Positions 1 to 9,551 are shown, numbered from the stretch's first letter. The stretch: DNA of 64,000 nucleotides from Pseudoalteromonas citrea (GCF_000238375.3 NZ_AHBZ03000015.1:551535-615534), one strand, 5' to 3'. Notes: a model not told the origin generated them from the sequence alone. Translations and numbers: made by a program.

Positions 1-45
1 ATCATTGCTGAATTATTTATCTCTCTAGCGCATTGAGGAATAACA

Positions 46-717
46 ATGAAAAAACTACTACCACTGATATTCACAGCATCATTATTAAGTGCAACATCAT
101 TTCACAGCGTGGCAGAAGTCACTGCGAATGTAGCCGCAAGTTCCAACTACTTTTGGCGTGGCATCACGCAAACCAAAGATGGCTCAGCCGTTTCAGGGGG
201 AATTGATTATAGCGATGACTCTGGCTTTTACGCGGGTACCTGGGTTTCTAATGTCGACTTTGGCAGCAAAACGAGCTATGAACTAGATTTGTATGCGGGA
301 TTTACTGGCACCCAAGGTGAGCTAGGTTACGATGTTGGTTATATCCACTACGCCTACCCTGATGCATCAGGTAGTAGTGATTTTGGCGAGTTATATGGTG
401 CCTTAAGCTGGCAATGGCTAAGTGTGAAAGCCAGTTATCTGACCCACGCACAAGAAGATCAAAGTACGGAAGAAGAAATGCTGTATCTAGAGTTGGGTGC
501 CAGCTTTACAATTTTAAATGGCACAGAACTGGCGTTCCACATCGGGCAGTCAAGTGGCGACACTGTTATGGAGTGGACCGGTGAAGACGATAGCTATATA
601 GATTACGGTGTCAGCATTGCCAAAAACGGCTTTACCCTAGGACTAATTAAAACAGACTTAGACGCCGATGACGACGTAAAAGCATATGTCAGTTATGGGC
701 TCGACTTCGAGCTCTAG
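46..717 (+). CDS. TorF-family putative outer-membrane porin
   Basis: 223 residues beginning with a Sec signal peptide (Lys-Lys then a hydrophobic run, likely cleaved after SVA near residue 23). The mature part is rich in alternating aromatic and glycine residues and opens with the NYFWRGITQT-type motif of the proteobacterial gcw_chp/TIGR02001 (TorF) family, predicted beta-barrel proteins. It ends in a hydrophobic strand (GLDFEL), as outer-membrane proteins do. GAGGA five to six bases before the ATG supports the start. The substrate is unknown; a strong terminator follows. The family call rests on motif memory, the barrel on strand pattern. Confidence 0.8.
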   Translation: MKKLLPLIFTASLLSATSFHSVAEVTANVAASSNYFWRGITQTKDGSAVSGGIDYSDDSGFYAGTWVSNVDFGSKTSYELDLYAGFTGTQGELGYDVGYIHYAYPDASGSSDFGELYGALSWQWLSVKASYLTHAQEDQSTEEEMLYLELGASFTILNGTELAFHIGQSSGDTVMEWTGEDDSYIDYGVSIAKNGFTLGLIKTDLDADDDVKAYVSYGLDFEL

Positions 718-742
718 CATAGTACGACCTCTTAACATAACC

Positions 743-767
743 AAAAAAGGCCCGTTAGGGCCTTTTT
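743..767. terminator. Bidirectional rho-independent terminator
   Basis: Perfect inverted repeat aaaaaaggccc / gggccttttt with a four-base loop between two convergent genes. A-tract and T-tract flank the GC stem on both strands, so it can serve both the porin gene and the aldo/keto reductase gene. Confidence 0.9.
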
Positions 768-771
768 AATA

Positions 772-1665
772 TTAAGGCACACTATGGCCAGTCGAAGCTT
801 GCCATATACGATACCACTGCTCTGGATTCATCGTCAGTAATTTGCTCTTAATCGCAGCGTTCACTCGGTCAATATTTCCCGTGCCCAGTACAATCGACGG
901 CTTACTTGGTAAAGTCGCTAACCAACAATACACCACTTGATCTAATGAGGTTGCGCCAATTTCCTCACCAACCTGCTGTAACGCAGCTTGTAATCGTACT
1001 GCTTTTTCATCTTTACTGCTAAATAACTTACCACCCGCCAGCGGCGACCAAAACATAGGTGTAATGCCTAGCTCTTGGCATTGATCTAACGTGCCATCTT
1101 CTAATACTTTCATTTCATAGGGCGAGCATTCAACTTGGTTGCTCACTAATGGAAAGTCGCACCGTGATTGTAACAATGATAATTGCGAGCAAGAAAAATT
1201 AGAAACACCAAAGTGCAATACATCGCCTTGCTGTTTTAATTGCTGAAAAGCCTCAGCGACTTCGTCAGCACGCATTAAATAATCTGGTCGGTGGATCAGT
1301 AATACATCAATCCTATCTGTATTAAAGTGCTTTAGTGATTGTTGAACTGACGCCAAAATGTGCGCTTTGCTTGAATCATAATGGTTGGCTTTCCCAGACA
1401 GCCCCTTTTTAGCCAGCGCCGGACGAATGCCACATTTGGTAATGATTTTGATCTCATCTCGAATGCTGGGGGCTAATTTTAATGCTGCACCAAAAGCACT
1501 TTCACACTCATATTGACCATAAATATCAGCATGGTCCGTCTGAGTGACACCTAACTCAATACATTGCTTGATAAAGCTCACACATTGTTGCTCAGATAGC
1601 TGCCAATCCAACAGTCGCCAAAACCCCATCACAAACGGATCGATTACCCTTTTACTTGCATTCAT
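772..1665 (-). CDS. Aldo/keto reductase, YdhF-like
   Basis: 297-residue NAD(P)H-dependent oxidoreductase of the AKR TIM-barrel superfamily. The catalytic tetrad is visible: Asp44 and Tyr49 (TDHADIYG), Lys77 (ITKCG) and His125 (LLIHRPDY). The C-terminal part has the SPLAGGKLF and [10 protein letters not shown] stretches typical of the E. coli YdhF subgroup; the true substrate of that subgroup is unclear. The ATG overlaps the purT stop by four bases (ATGA) and AGAGG lies seven bases upstream inside purT, so it is translationally coupled to purT. There is no obvious metabolic link to purine synthesis. Confidence 0.88.
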   Translation of the reverse strand: MNASKRVIDPFVMGFWRLLDWQLSEQQCVSFIKQCIELGVTQTDHADIYGQYECESAFGAALKLAPSIRDEIKIITKCGIRPALAKKGLSGKANHYDSSKAHILASVQQSLKHFNTDRIDVLLIHRPDYLMRADEVAEAFQQLKQQGDVLHFGVSNFSCSQLSLLQSRCDFPLVSNQVECSPYEMKVLEDGTLDQCQELGITPMFWSPLAGGKLFSSKDEKAVRLQAALQQVGEEIGATSLDQVVYCWLATLPSKPSIVLGTGNIDRVNAAIKSKLLTMNPEQWYRIWQASTGHSVP

Positions 1666-2849
1666 AAAGTAACCTCTAATCGACTAACCACTTCTTTGGC
1701 TTTATCAACAGCCAGTTGAACATCCACATCTCGCGCTAGTGCCACTCCCATCCGGCGAGTGCCTTGCACTTCTGGTTTACCAAATAACCGTATATCTGTA
1801 TTTGTTAAACTCAAGCCATGGGCGACGTTGCCAAACTCGACTTGATTTGACTCACCTGTCACTAAAATAACGCTTGATGCAGAAGGGCCATAAAAATGAA
1901 TATTAGGGATCGGTAACCCTAGTATAGCTCGCACATGCAGTGCAAACTCACTCAGGTCTTGCGAGATTAAAGTCACCATACCAGTATCATGTGGCCTAGG
2001 AGATACTTCACTAAAATAAACTTCGTCCCCTTTAATGAATAACTCAACGCCAAACAGCCCACGTCCACCTAACGCATCAGTAACCAAAGTCGCAACTTGT
2101 TTGCTGCGCTCAAGTGCTAACTTACTCATAGCTTGTGGCTGCCAACTTTGTTGATAATCGCCATTTTCTTGGACATGGCCTATCGGTTCACAAAAGCTCG
2201 TTCCCTCAACATGGCGTACTGTCAGTAATGTGATCTCATAGTCAAAGTCAACAAACCCCTCAACAATCACTCTACCTTGCCCTGCTCGCCCACCTTCTTG
2301 CGCGTACTGCCATGCTTGCTCGATATCCTGAGCGCGCTTAACCACACTTTGCCCCTTGCCCGAAGAGCTCATTATTGGCTTTACCACACACGGAAAGCCT
2401 ATCTCTTCTATGGCACGCTTAAAGTCATTAAAGGTATCAACAAATTGATATTCTGACGTAGGGATGTTTAAGTCTTCCGCAGCCAAACGACGAATACCTT
2501 CTCTATTCATAGTGAGTTGCGTTGCCTTAGCGCTGGGAACTACGGTAAACCCTTGGGCTTCTAACGCGACTAATTTCTCCGTCGCAATGGCCTCAATCTC
2601 AGGCACAATGTAATCAGGCTGCTCTAGGTGGATAATTTGCTCAAGCTTCTCTCCATCTAACATAGACAATACGTAAGACTTATCCGCTACCTGCATTGCA
2701 GGTGCGTGCTCGTATCTATCTAATACAATGACTTCACAACCTAAACGTTTAAACTCAATCACCACCTCTTTACCCAACTCGCCACCGCCACAAAGCAATA
2801 CTTTGCATGCCGTAGTTGAAAAAGGCGTGCCTAACTTTTTAATTTTCAT
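1662..2849 (-). CDS. purT: Formate-dependent phosphoribosylglycinamide formyltransferase 2
   Basis: 395 residues, close to the usual 392 of PurT. It makes formyl-GAR from GAR, formate and ATP in de novo purine synthesis, the folate-independent alternative to PurN. The N-terminal GGGELGKEV dinucleotide-like loop, the ATP-grasp lysine region ([16 protein letters not shown]) and the Mg-binding stretch ([24 protein letters not shown]) are all present. AAGGAAAA precedes the ATG. First gene of a two-gene unit with the aldo/keto reductase. I saw no clear PurR box upstream. Confidence 0.96.
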   Translation of the reverse strand: MKIKKLGTPFSTTACKVLLCGGGELGKEVVIEFKRLGCEVIVLDRYEHAPAMQVADKSYVLSMLDGEKLEQIIHLEQPDYIVPEIEAIATEKLVALEAQGFTVVPSAKATQLTMNREGIRRLAAEDLNIPTSEYQFVDTFNDFKRAIEEIGFPCVVKPIMSSSGKGQSVVKRAQDIEQAWQYAQEGGRAGQGRVIVEGFVDFDYEITLLTVRHVEGTSFCEPIGHVQENGDYQQSWQPQAMSKLALERSKQVATLVTDALGGRGLFGVELFIKGDEVYFSEVSPRPHDTGMVTLISQDLSEFALHVRAILGLPIPNIHFYGPSASSVILVTGESNQVEFGNVAHGLSLTNTDIRLFGKPEVQGTRRMGVALARDVDVQLAVDKAKEVVSRLEVTL

Positions 2850-3126
2850 TTTTTTCCTTGGTAACCTATCAGCAAGCCTTATAATGCCCGATGTACAAAT
2901 ACTTGAGTAGTAAATATTTATTGCTCCACTAGATACTTAATGACAGACTTTTATCTCTTGCTTGGCTGGAAGCTTCAATTGTCTATTTGTTATTAGGGTG
3001 ATTACTCGTAAAAATAACAATCGCAATATTTGTTACACGATACAAATCCACAATGCAGAATATAATGAGCACACTTAGACTCATTAACCAACGCAGCCGT
3101 ATTCCTCCCAAGAGTTAAACTCACCG

Positions 3127-3798
3127 TTATGTGATCATCACAGTACTGCTGTATTTTACACCGTTATTATGCTGTAGCTGGAGCTTATCACCGTGTGTAA
3201 GTGCACCAACACCAGCTGGAGTTCCTGTCATTACAATATCTCCTGGGTAGAGTGAAAAAACTTGTGTAATGTTTGCCATCAGTTCCTCAATAGAATTGAT
3301 CATCAAAGAAGTATCACCTCGTTGCTTAAGCTCACCATTAATCCAAAAGCGATATTCACTATCGCGCAGTTTATGATGCTTTGTTACCGGTGTAAAAGGT
3401 GTCAATGCACAACTCCCATCGTAGGCTTTCGCCCGCTCCCACGGTAAACCTTGGCTTTTTAAGCGCGTTTGCACATTCCGTAATGTAAAATCTAACCCCA
3501 AACCCACACCAGCCACCGCATCTGAATAACACACGGTATCTCGATCAACGACACTGCCAATGAGGATGACTAATTCTGCTTCATAATGATGTTCACCTAA
3601 ATCCTCACGCAATTTTATTTCGCTGTCAAACGATTGAAAACTGCTACTTGGTTTCATAAATAACAATGGCTCATCTGGAAGAGGATTATTAAGCTCTTGC
3701 GCGTGCGCGACATAATTTCGACCAACACATACTGCCTTCCCTACTGGTAAATCAATGATACTGCCATCGTCCCATACCGCTTTATACAACATATTCAT
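3127..3798 (-). CDS. Fumarylacetoacetate hydrolase family protein
   Basis: 223 residues, the short YcgM/FAHD1-like form of the FAH fold. Visible family motifs are VCVGRNYVAHAQEL at the N-terminus, the metal-binding Glu pair (HYEAELVILIG) and Asp (GLDFTLRNVQ), and the closing signature GDIVMTGTPAGVG. Relatives act as acylpyruvate hydrolases or oxaloacetate decarboxylases/tautomerases; the sequence does not decide between them. It stands alone, divergent from the nitroreductase gene, with GTGAG just before the start. Confidence 0.88.
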   Translation of the reverse strand: MNMLYKAVWDDGSIIDLPVGKAVCVGRNYVAHAQELNNPLPDEPLLFMKPSSSFQSFDSEIKLREDLGEHHYEAELVILIGSVVDRDTVCYSDAVAGVGLGLDFTLRNVQTRLKSQGLPWERAKAYDGSCALTPFTPVTKHHKLRDSEYRFWINGELKQRGDTSLMINSIEELMANITQVFSLYPGDIVMTGTPAGVGALTHGDKLQLQHNNGVKYSSTVMIT

Positions 3799-3916
3799 TT
3801 ACTCACTGTATTTAATTAATTACATCATAAGTTCACATTTTACTAACGCATATTGCACCTAAGTACAGCACAGGTTATAACATGCTTTATACTAACTAAA
3901 ATAAACAGGTAATCCT

Positions 3917-4594
3917 ATGCAAGACCATGCCAATGTCGTCTTGAGTGACTTTATTGAGTACCCTCAAGATGAAATGTTACAGCGTGCCAATCACTTTCTC
4001 GACAATACTAAGCGCCGCCATTCTATCCGTAGTTTTAGCGACCGTCCTGTACCACAAGAGATAATAGAAGCGTGTATAAAAACAGCGGCAACGGCACCCA
4101 GCGGCGCAAACCATCAACCTTGGCATTTCGTTGCAATAAATAGCCTTGATGTAAAAAAACAAATCCGCCAAGCGGCTGAAGATTTAGAAAGATCATTTTA
4201 TGAAGGCAGGGCAGGCGAAGAATGGTTAGATGCATTAAAGCCACTCGGTACCGACGCGCAAAAACCGTATTTAGAGCATGCACCTTGGCTTATTGCGGTA
4301 TTCAGTCAAAAGAAAGGTGGGATCCAAAGCGAAGATAAAAATACCAATTACTATGTACATGAGTCGGTTGGACTCGCGACTGGGTTTTTAATTCAAGCAT
4401 TACATAATGCAGGCCTTGCGACCTTAACGCACACACCAAAGCCAATGAGCTTCCTTACCGACATTTGCGGCCGAGACCGTGACAATGAACGTCCGTATAT
4501 GCTTTTAATTGCTGGTTACCCAAGCGAAAATGCCACTGTGCCAGAGCATGCATTGGTCAAAAAACCCTTCGAAGAGATCGCAACCATTTTGTAA
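3917..4594 (+). CDS. Iodotyrosine deiodinase-like nitroreductase
   Basis: 225 residues of the FMN-dependent nitroreductase fold: RRHSIRSF for phosphate binding, TAPSGANHQPWHF for FMN contact. Residues 87-125 carry the active-site lid of the iodotyrosine deiodinase subgroup. Glu91, Tyr95 and Lys116 sit at exactly the spacing (E, +4 Y, +25 K) of the human IYD triad Glu157/Tyr161/Lys182, which binds the amino-acid zwitterion and flavin. Reductive dehalogenation of halotyrosines is therefore a reasonable inference; another aromatic substrate is possible. AGG eight bases before the ATG. Single-gene unit. Confidence 0.85.
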   Translation: MQDHANVVLSDFIEYPQDEMLQRANHFLDNTKRRHSIRSFSDRPVPQEIIEACIKTAATAPSGANHQPWHFVAINSLDVKKQIRQAAEDLERSFYEGRAGEEWLDALKPLGTDAQKPYLEHAPWLIAVFSQKKGGIQSEDKNTNYYVHESVGLATGFLIQALHNAGLATLTHTPKPMSFLTDICGRDRDNERPYMLLIAGYPSENATVPEHALVKKPFEEIATIL

Positions 4595-4728
4595 CGCGCT
4601 TACCTCGCTGGCCGTGAAATTACTAACACGTTCAGCGAGCGCCTCTTATTGCAATAGGGCAATGCATTTTTACACAAGCTTCACTTTGACTATATACTTT
4701 AAGAGTAACCTAAACTAGGAGTGCCATA

Positions 4729-5076
4729 ATGCTGACCAGTATACAAGATGTATTAAAAACCGTGCGACCTAACCAGCGCTGTATTAGTGCGGCACAAGCT
4801 AAAACTGAGCTACTTAATAATCACGGTCTACTAATTGACGTAAGAGAGCCCAGTGAACATCAACAAAAATCGATTGCCAATGCCCTTAATATTCCAAGGG
4901 GCTTACTAGAGTTTAAATTACCTGACATTGAAAAGGACGCCGAGCGACCCATATACTTGCACTGTGCAGCAGGGGGTCGCGCCATATTTGCAGCAGAGCA
5001 ACTAACGCGTATTGGTTATCAAGATATTAGCGTGATCACCTGTAAATTTGACGATGTTTACGCAACGCTCTCATAA
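4729..5076 (+). CDS. Rhodanese-like domain protein
   Basis: 115-residue single-domain sulphurtransferase-type protein. The VDVREPSEH-like entry (LLIDVREPSEH) and the active loop CAAGGRA with the acceptor cysteine at about residue 79 are intact. No signal peptide, so cytoplasmic. The loop resembles that of PspE/GlpE-like short rhodaneses that move sulphane sulphur, but the donor and acceptor are unknown. AGGAG lies eight bases upstream of the ATG. It stands alone and is followed by a hairpin. Confidence 0.85.
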   Translation: MLTSIQDVLKTVRPNQRCISAAQAKTELLNNHGLLIDVREPSEHQQKSIANALNIPRGLLEFKLPDIEKDAERPIYLHCAAGGRAIFAAEQLTRIGYQDISVITCKFDDVYATLS

Positions 5077-5096
5077 TCCATATTACTTTTGCTTTT

Positions 5097-5127
5097 GGAG
5101 GTACGTGTTGCTTTTAGTCGTATCTCC
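5097..5127 (+). terminator. Possible weak terminator hairpin after the rhodanese gene
   Basis: Arms ggaggtacg / cgtatctcc pair over nine bases with one G-U and a 13-base loop, 20 bases after the stop codon. No proper T-tract follows, so termination strength is doubtful. Confidence 0.35.
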
Positions 5128-5253
5128 TCATTGTATAAAAGTGTAGGAGCACGCTTACCCTTCATAACAATTGTTCAATATTTACACACATCTTTTCCCA
5201 CCCAAGTCCAGCTAAAATTCCCTTAACATAACCAGTACGAGAGGGAACATACG

Positions 5254-7815
5254 ATGTTAAAAAAGTACAAAGTAATTGGGTTACTTATCTCTGCGCCATT
5301 CATGCTCATGGGCTGTAATAGCGATAAAAAATCCGAAGTAGATAACTCATTCATAGGAGTATGGCAAAAAACCGCATACGGTGAAGTACTCGATATAAGC
5401 AAAGATACCATTTCTCGTTACGCATATAATCAACATAGCTGCATCAAAACACATACTCTACCGCGTAATAATGGCCTTCCTCCTGAAATCTCAGCACTCT
5501 CTCGTACTAACAGTGATATGCTGATTGTTACCTATCAAAATGAACTGAGTAGCAACCAATTTTCTAAAACTCTCTCTTTGCCCACATCATGTAAAACCCC
5601 TATCAACACCACAGACCACATCTCAGCGACCCAAACGTTTGAATACTTTTGGCATACTTTTAACGACTATTACGCATTTTTTGAACTCAGAGAAGTCGAC
5701 TGGCAAGCACAGTATGATCAGTTTAAACCATTAATCACTGATACAATGGACGATGAAGCACTCTTTACTATCATGTCGACAATGGTTGAACCTTTGCAAG
5801 ATGGTCATGTCTTTCTCAGTGCGGAACAATTTGAGTTTTCAGGTGCAAAACCGTCCCCGTTATTGGATGCAATTCAGGGGCTCGCTCGCGCCTCGCTTCG
5901 AACCGGTCAAGAACTTGATGAGTCAGATGTGATCAGCAGCCTTATTGCCAGCCACCAAAGTATTACTAGCACGTATATTACTCCCGCTAGTTTGCGCGCA
6001 TTACCCGAAACCAAAGAGATGAAAACATTTATTTGGGGGAAAACTACCGATAATATCGGCATTTTGACAATTAATAATATGGCTAATTTTGCAGCTATTG
6101 AGAATGCACACGACGCCGAGCAGCTAACAGCATTACAGGTGCAATTAGATGTGATCATGCAAGATCTGGCTGAGACAGATGCATTGATTGTAGATATTCG
6201 TATAAATACGGGGGGAAGTGACAAGCTAGCCTTAGCCATTGCAGGTCGGTTTGCCACGCAAGATATTTTGGCTTTTAACAAACAAGCTATCAATAAAAGC
6301 GGCTTAGGTACCCCCGTACAAGCACTAGTAAAGCAACACAGTGCACCATACAACAAACCCGTTTACTTACTCACCAGCCAAATTACAACCAGTGCAGCTG
6401 AAATTTTTACCATGGCGATGCGACAATTTTCTCATGTAACACAAGTTGGTGAAGAAACATCTGGCGAGTTTTCAGATGTCCTTTCTTTTACGTTACCAAA
6501 CGGATGGGAGATGGGCTTATCGAACGAAGTGTATCGTAATGCGCAAGGAGAGAATTTTGAGCGCGTTGGCATATCACCCCATATCAATGTCTCTGCATTC
6601 AACACCTACGAAATGGATTCACACCACTTTGCCAGTTACGACTATGTACTCAACCACTTAGGTAAGCAGAGTTATCTTCCACTTGAGCCGCATGAATTTA
6701 CAGCACAAGTGAATGAGATTATGGCTGAGTACCACTTACCGGGGCTATCAGCTGCCATAATACATGAAGGCGCTACGGTATTTTCTTCTGGATTTGGGGT
6801 ACAAGATCTTAATAACACTGCAGTGTCTGCAGATACCCCCTTCTTTTTGGCTTCAGTGAGTAAAGTATTAGTCGGCGCAACACTTGCCCAAGCTTTAGAC
6901 AAAAAGCATATTTCATTAGATGAAAAAATTGCCCCGTTACTTCCCTTCCCACTGTATGTGCCTAATAACCAAGCCAACGAAATCTCTTTTCGTCACCTTA
7001 TTACCCATACCAGTAGCATCATAGATAACCCACCAATTTTTAACTGTACTTACTATGTGCTAGACAGCCAAGTGAGTTTGTATAATTTGATGACAGAAGA
7101 AGATCTTTGTCCACCACAAGTCGATGCCGATTTACCTGAGTTTTTCCGTCAATACCTAAGTGATGAGGGAACGTTTAACACTCCACAAAATTATAGCCAG
7201 CAATACGACTATTCTGTCGGTGAGGTACACATATACTCTAATATTGCGACTAATTTAGCCGCTTATGCACTCGCGAAAAAATTAGATACCCCGTTTACCG
7301 AACTGTCACAACGTTATGTCTTCACTCCGTTAAATATGCACAATACCTATTGGGGCCTAGATACACCCAGTTCGGATGTTGCAAAGCGCCTCTATTTAGA
7401 TCCAATCACGATGCAACCTGCCGTATACCCTAATTACCGCAGTATTACCTATGCCGATGGCTCAGTGATATCCACCGCTAATGATCTGACATATTTTCTC
7501 AAGGCGGCGATGAATAAAGGTAAAGTAGACGGCAAACAAGTCTTTTCGCGAAATATGGTCAACCAAATGCTGTCATCACAAACTGAAACTCCAACACGCA
7601 GTCGAGACATAGGGTACTTTTGGCAGCTAGATGGTGACATCATTCATCACAATGGGGCTGATCCGGGTGTACTCACTTATTTAATCGGCGATACTCGCAC
7701 ACAAAATGGCATCATCTTGCTCAGTAATGGCGATATTAACGTAGATATGCATGAAGAAGCTATGGAGGAAATTAAAACGCTAGCACTACGCTTAGCTTAC
7801 ACCTACCAACCATAA
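5254..7815 (+). CDS. Lipoprotein fusing S41 protease and class C beta-lactamase-like domains
   Basis: 853 residues. Signal peptide with lipobox LMGC (Cys21), so probably a membrane-anchored periplasmic lipoprotein. Residues about 125-450 form a tail-specific (S41) protease domain: LQDGHVFLS, the oxyanion-side LIVDIRINTGG, and Ser380 in TTSAAEIF as candidate nucleophile. Residues about 480-853 form a serine beta-lactamase/penicillin-binding-like domain with SVSK (Ser534, Lys537), YSN (661-663) and HNG (799-801), the three class C motifs. Both active sites look intact. No PDZ domain is evident. Substrate unknown; cell-wall peptide processing is an inference. AGGGA precedes the ATG. Confidence 0.85.
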   Translation: MLKKYKVIGLLISAPFMLMGCNSDKKSEVDNSFIGVWQKTAYGEVLDISKDTISRYAYNQHSCIKTHTLPRNNGLPPEISALSRTNSDMLIVTYQNELSSNQFSKTLSLPTSCKTPINTTDHISATQTFEYFWHTFNDYYAFFELREVDWQAQYDQFKPLITDTMDDEALFTIMSTMVEPLQDGHVFLSAEQFEFSGAKPSPLLDAIQGLARASLRTGQELDESDVISSLIASHQSITSTYITPASLRALPETKEMKTFIWGKTTDNIGILTINNMANFAAIENAHDAEQLTALQVQLDVIMQDLAETDALIVDIRINTGGSDKLALAIAGRFATQDILAFNKQAINKSGLGTPVQALVKQHSAPYNKPVYLLTSQITTSAAEIFTMAMRQFSHVTQVGEETSGEFSDVLSFTLPNGWEMGLSNEVYRNAQGENFERVGISPHINVSAFNTYEMDSHHFASYDYVLNHLGKQSYLPLEPHEFTAQVNEIMAEYHLPGLSAAIIHEGATVFSSGFGVQDLNNTAVSADTPFFLASVSKVLVGATLAQALDKKHISLDEKIAPLLPFPLYVPNNQANEISFRHLITHTSSIIDNPPIFNCTYYVLDSQVSLYNLMTEEDLCPPQVDADLPEFFRQYLSDEGTFNTPQNYSQQYDYSVGEVHIYSNIATNLAAYALAKKLDTPFTELSQRYVFTPLNMHNTYWGLDTPSSDVAKRLYLDPITMQPAVYPNYRSITYADGSVISTANDLTYFLKAAMNKGKVDGKQVFSRNMVNQMLSSQTETPTRSRDIGYFWQLDGDIIHHNGADPGVLTYLIGDTRTQNGIILLSNGDINVDMHEEAMEEIKTLALRLAYTYQP

Positions 7816-7822
7816 CGTATTC

Positions 7823-7843
7823 GCGAGGTGCGATGCACCTCGC
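7823..7843. terminator. Hairpin between convergent genes
   Basis: Perfect nine-base stem gcgaggtgc / gcacctcgc with loop gat, seven bases after the fusion-protein gene's stop. No T-tract on either strand, so it may act as a pause or mRNA end rather than a classical terminator. Confidence 0.5.
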
Positions 7844-7886
7844 CTCAATTAAGTTGATAACCTAGCCCACGGTACAATATATCCTA

Positions 7887-8510
7887 TTAACTTGGGGTTA
7901 TATTGATTTCGACACGGCGATTCTGTGCTCTTCCTTGTGCCGTTGCATTGGTCGCAACAGGCTCCTGCTCGCCTAACCCTTTTGCACTTAAGCGATCTTT
8001 ATCTATTTGCTGCGCAGATAAATAATCTTTCACACTCTTTGCACGTTGCTCACTCAGGCCTTGGTTAAAGGCATTATTGCCTTCACTATCCGTATGCCCA
8101 GTTATTATGAGTTGTGTCTTTGTGTAACGCTTCATCACCTGCGTTATTGCGTTCAACATACTATAAAAATCGGCAGAAATGGTCGCTTGGTTTGATGAAA
8201 AAGTAATATGTCCAGGCATGACTAAGCGCATGGAATTCCCTTCACGGATCACCGAGACCCCAGTGCCAGACAGCTGATCCTTAAACGCAGCTTCCTGCTC
8301 ATCCATATAACTTCCAATTGCTGCGCCTGCAATGCCACCAATTGCCGCACCAATAAAGATACGCTTATCTTTATGGTTACCGGTTGCTTTGCCTAAGATT
8401 GCACCTGTTGCGGCACCAACAGATGCGCCTTTTTCAGCATTCGTCATCGTACAACCAGATAAATAAGTTGAATAAATACCTATTAATAAAAAAAGGGTAA
8501 GACGTGCCAT
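7887..8510 (-). CDS. OmpA-family lipoprotein with glycine zipper, YiaD-like
   Basis: 207 residues. Lipobox LSGC places the lipid on about Cys20. Residues 28-70 are a glycine-zipper segment (GAAIGGIAGAAIGS pattern), and residues 100-205 an OmpA C-terminal peptidoglycan-binding domain with ITGHTDSEG, LSEQRAKSV and RRVEI. This is the layout of YiaD, an outer-membrane lipoprotein gripping the cell wall. Its AGAGAG ribosome binding site, seven bases from the ATG, forms the 3' arm of a long hairpin (8517-8572), suggesting translational control. It follows a binding-protein gene on the same strand. Confidence 0.88.
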   Translation of the reverse strand: MARLTLFLLIGIYSTYLSGCTMTNAEKGASVGAATGAILGKATGNHKDKRIFIGAAIGGIAGAAIGSYMDEQEAAFKDQLSGTGVSVIREGNSMRLVMPGHITFSSNQATISADFYSMLNAITQVMKRYTKTQLIITGHTDSEGNNAFNQGLSEQRAKSVKDYLSAQQIDKDRLSAKGLGEQEPVATNATAQGRAQNRRVEINITPS

Positions 8511-8516
8511 TCAGAT

Positions 8517-8572
8517 ACTCTCTATTCACTGTGTTTTTGCACTAGTATGCAAACACCGCCTGAATAGAGAGT
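8517..8572 (-). promoter_or_regulatory. Leader hairpin covering the lipoprotein gene's ribosome binding site
   Basis: Perfect 12-base inverted repeat: plus-strand arms actctctattca (8517-8528) and tgaatagagagt (8561-8572), with inner arms gtgttt / aaacac and tgca / tgca. In the minus-strand RNA the distal arm holds AGAGAG, placed seven bases before the ATG at 8510, so the Shine-Dalgarno sequence is paired with CTCTCT. It lies between two same-strand genes, four bases beyond the upstream stop codon. Confidence 0.7.
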
Positions 8573-8576
8573 TAAG

Positions 8577-9371
8577 CTATGGTGATTGAGGCAACAGTAC
8601 CTTGGGTATTTTGGGCAAGTGATAAGGAGCGATCACTCTGTCTAAAATGCCCGTTTTAGCTATATCCATCATGCCTTGATTCATTTGCATTGCCAGAGTG
8701 CTTTTAGCAAATGCTTTACTAAACGCCATATGACCATAAATTGTGTTTGTATGCCGATAAGCGACTTTTTTTAATTTCGAAGCAGGCTGGTCCAATACAC
8801 TCATGGCTACTTCAGCAGTGTCTTCAACGGCGATAACTAAGTCCACTCTGCCTTTCAATAATAAATCAACAGCAACACGTTCAGAGGGTACAGCAACTTT
8901 GTTTAAACTACGATCTTCATTGAATTGTGTAAAATATACGCCACCACGCATCACTGCGATCCGCTTATTTTTAAGGTCCGCATATGTATGTACTTCAATA
9001 TCACTGCTTTGTTTCGCATAAAAAACAAAAGAAGAGGGCAATGCCATATAAGGGGGTGATACAAACTGCATCATTCTTTCTCGTTCTGGTGTCTTTATTA
9101 GACCACCCAGTACATCCACTTCTCCTTGAATTAACATACGCATACATCGAGAAAATGGACAAGGTACAGGCTCTATTTTGTACCCTTTTTTTGTATAAGG
9201 TTGTAACTGAGTCAAAATATCAATAATCAAACCCGTTACATCTCCCTCATCAGTTATTACGCTGTATGGAGGTGCATGGTCTATTGCAACATATACTTTA
9301 TCGTGGTCAGCATAGGCACTATTTACTAGCAGTAATCCCAGTAGCCATAAGCTAACAATAGAGTATTTCAA
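8577..9371 (-). CDS. Periplasmic solute-binding protein, SBP_bac_3-like (orphan)
   Basis: About 264 residues. I place the start at the TTG at 9371, because AGAGG lies eight bases upstream and the protein then opens with a normal signal peptide (KYSIVSLWLLGLLLVNSAYA). An upstream in-frame TTG at 9404 would add eleven residues. The mature part follows the amino-acid-binding-protein pattern: VAIDHAPPYSV, GLIIDILTQL, PCPFSRCMRMLIQGEVDVLGG and ADLKNKRIAVMRGG. No permease or ATPase gene is nearby. The ligand is unknown. Same strand as the OmpA lipoprotein and possibly co-transcribed. Confidence 0.8.
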   Translation of the reverse strand: MKYSIVSLWLLGLLLVNSAYADHDKVYVAIDHAPPYSVITDEGDVTGLIIDILTQLQPYTKKGYKIEPVPCPFSRCMRMLIQGEVDVLGGLIKTPERERMMQFVSPPYMALPSSFVFYAKQSSDIEVHTYADLKNKRIAVMRGGVYFTQFNEDRSLNKVAVPSERVAVDLLLKGRVDLVIAVEDTAEVAMSVLDQPASKLKKVAYRHTNTIYGHMAFSKAFAKSTLAMQMNQGMMDIAKTGILDRVIAPYHLPKIPKVLLPQSP

Positions 9372-9551
9372 ATCATCGTACCTCTGCTGTTTAATCACAA
9401 CCAATCAAACTCATTCTAAAACAGTGTTTACGCCTTGCTAATCGTACAATAATGCCTATCAAGCATAGTAAAAAAACACTACATCGCACAGTCACAAAAA
9501 TGTCATAATTATATGTAAAGCTGGACTGCTAACCATAACATAAGGTGAACC

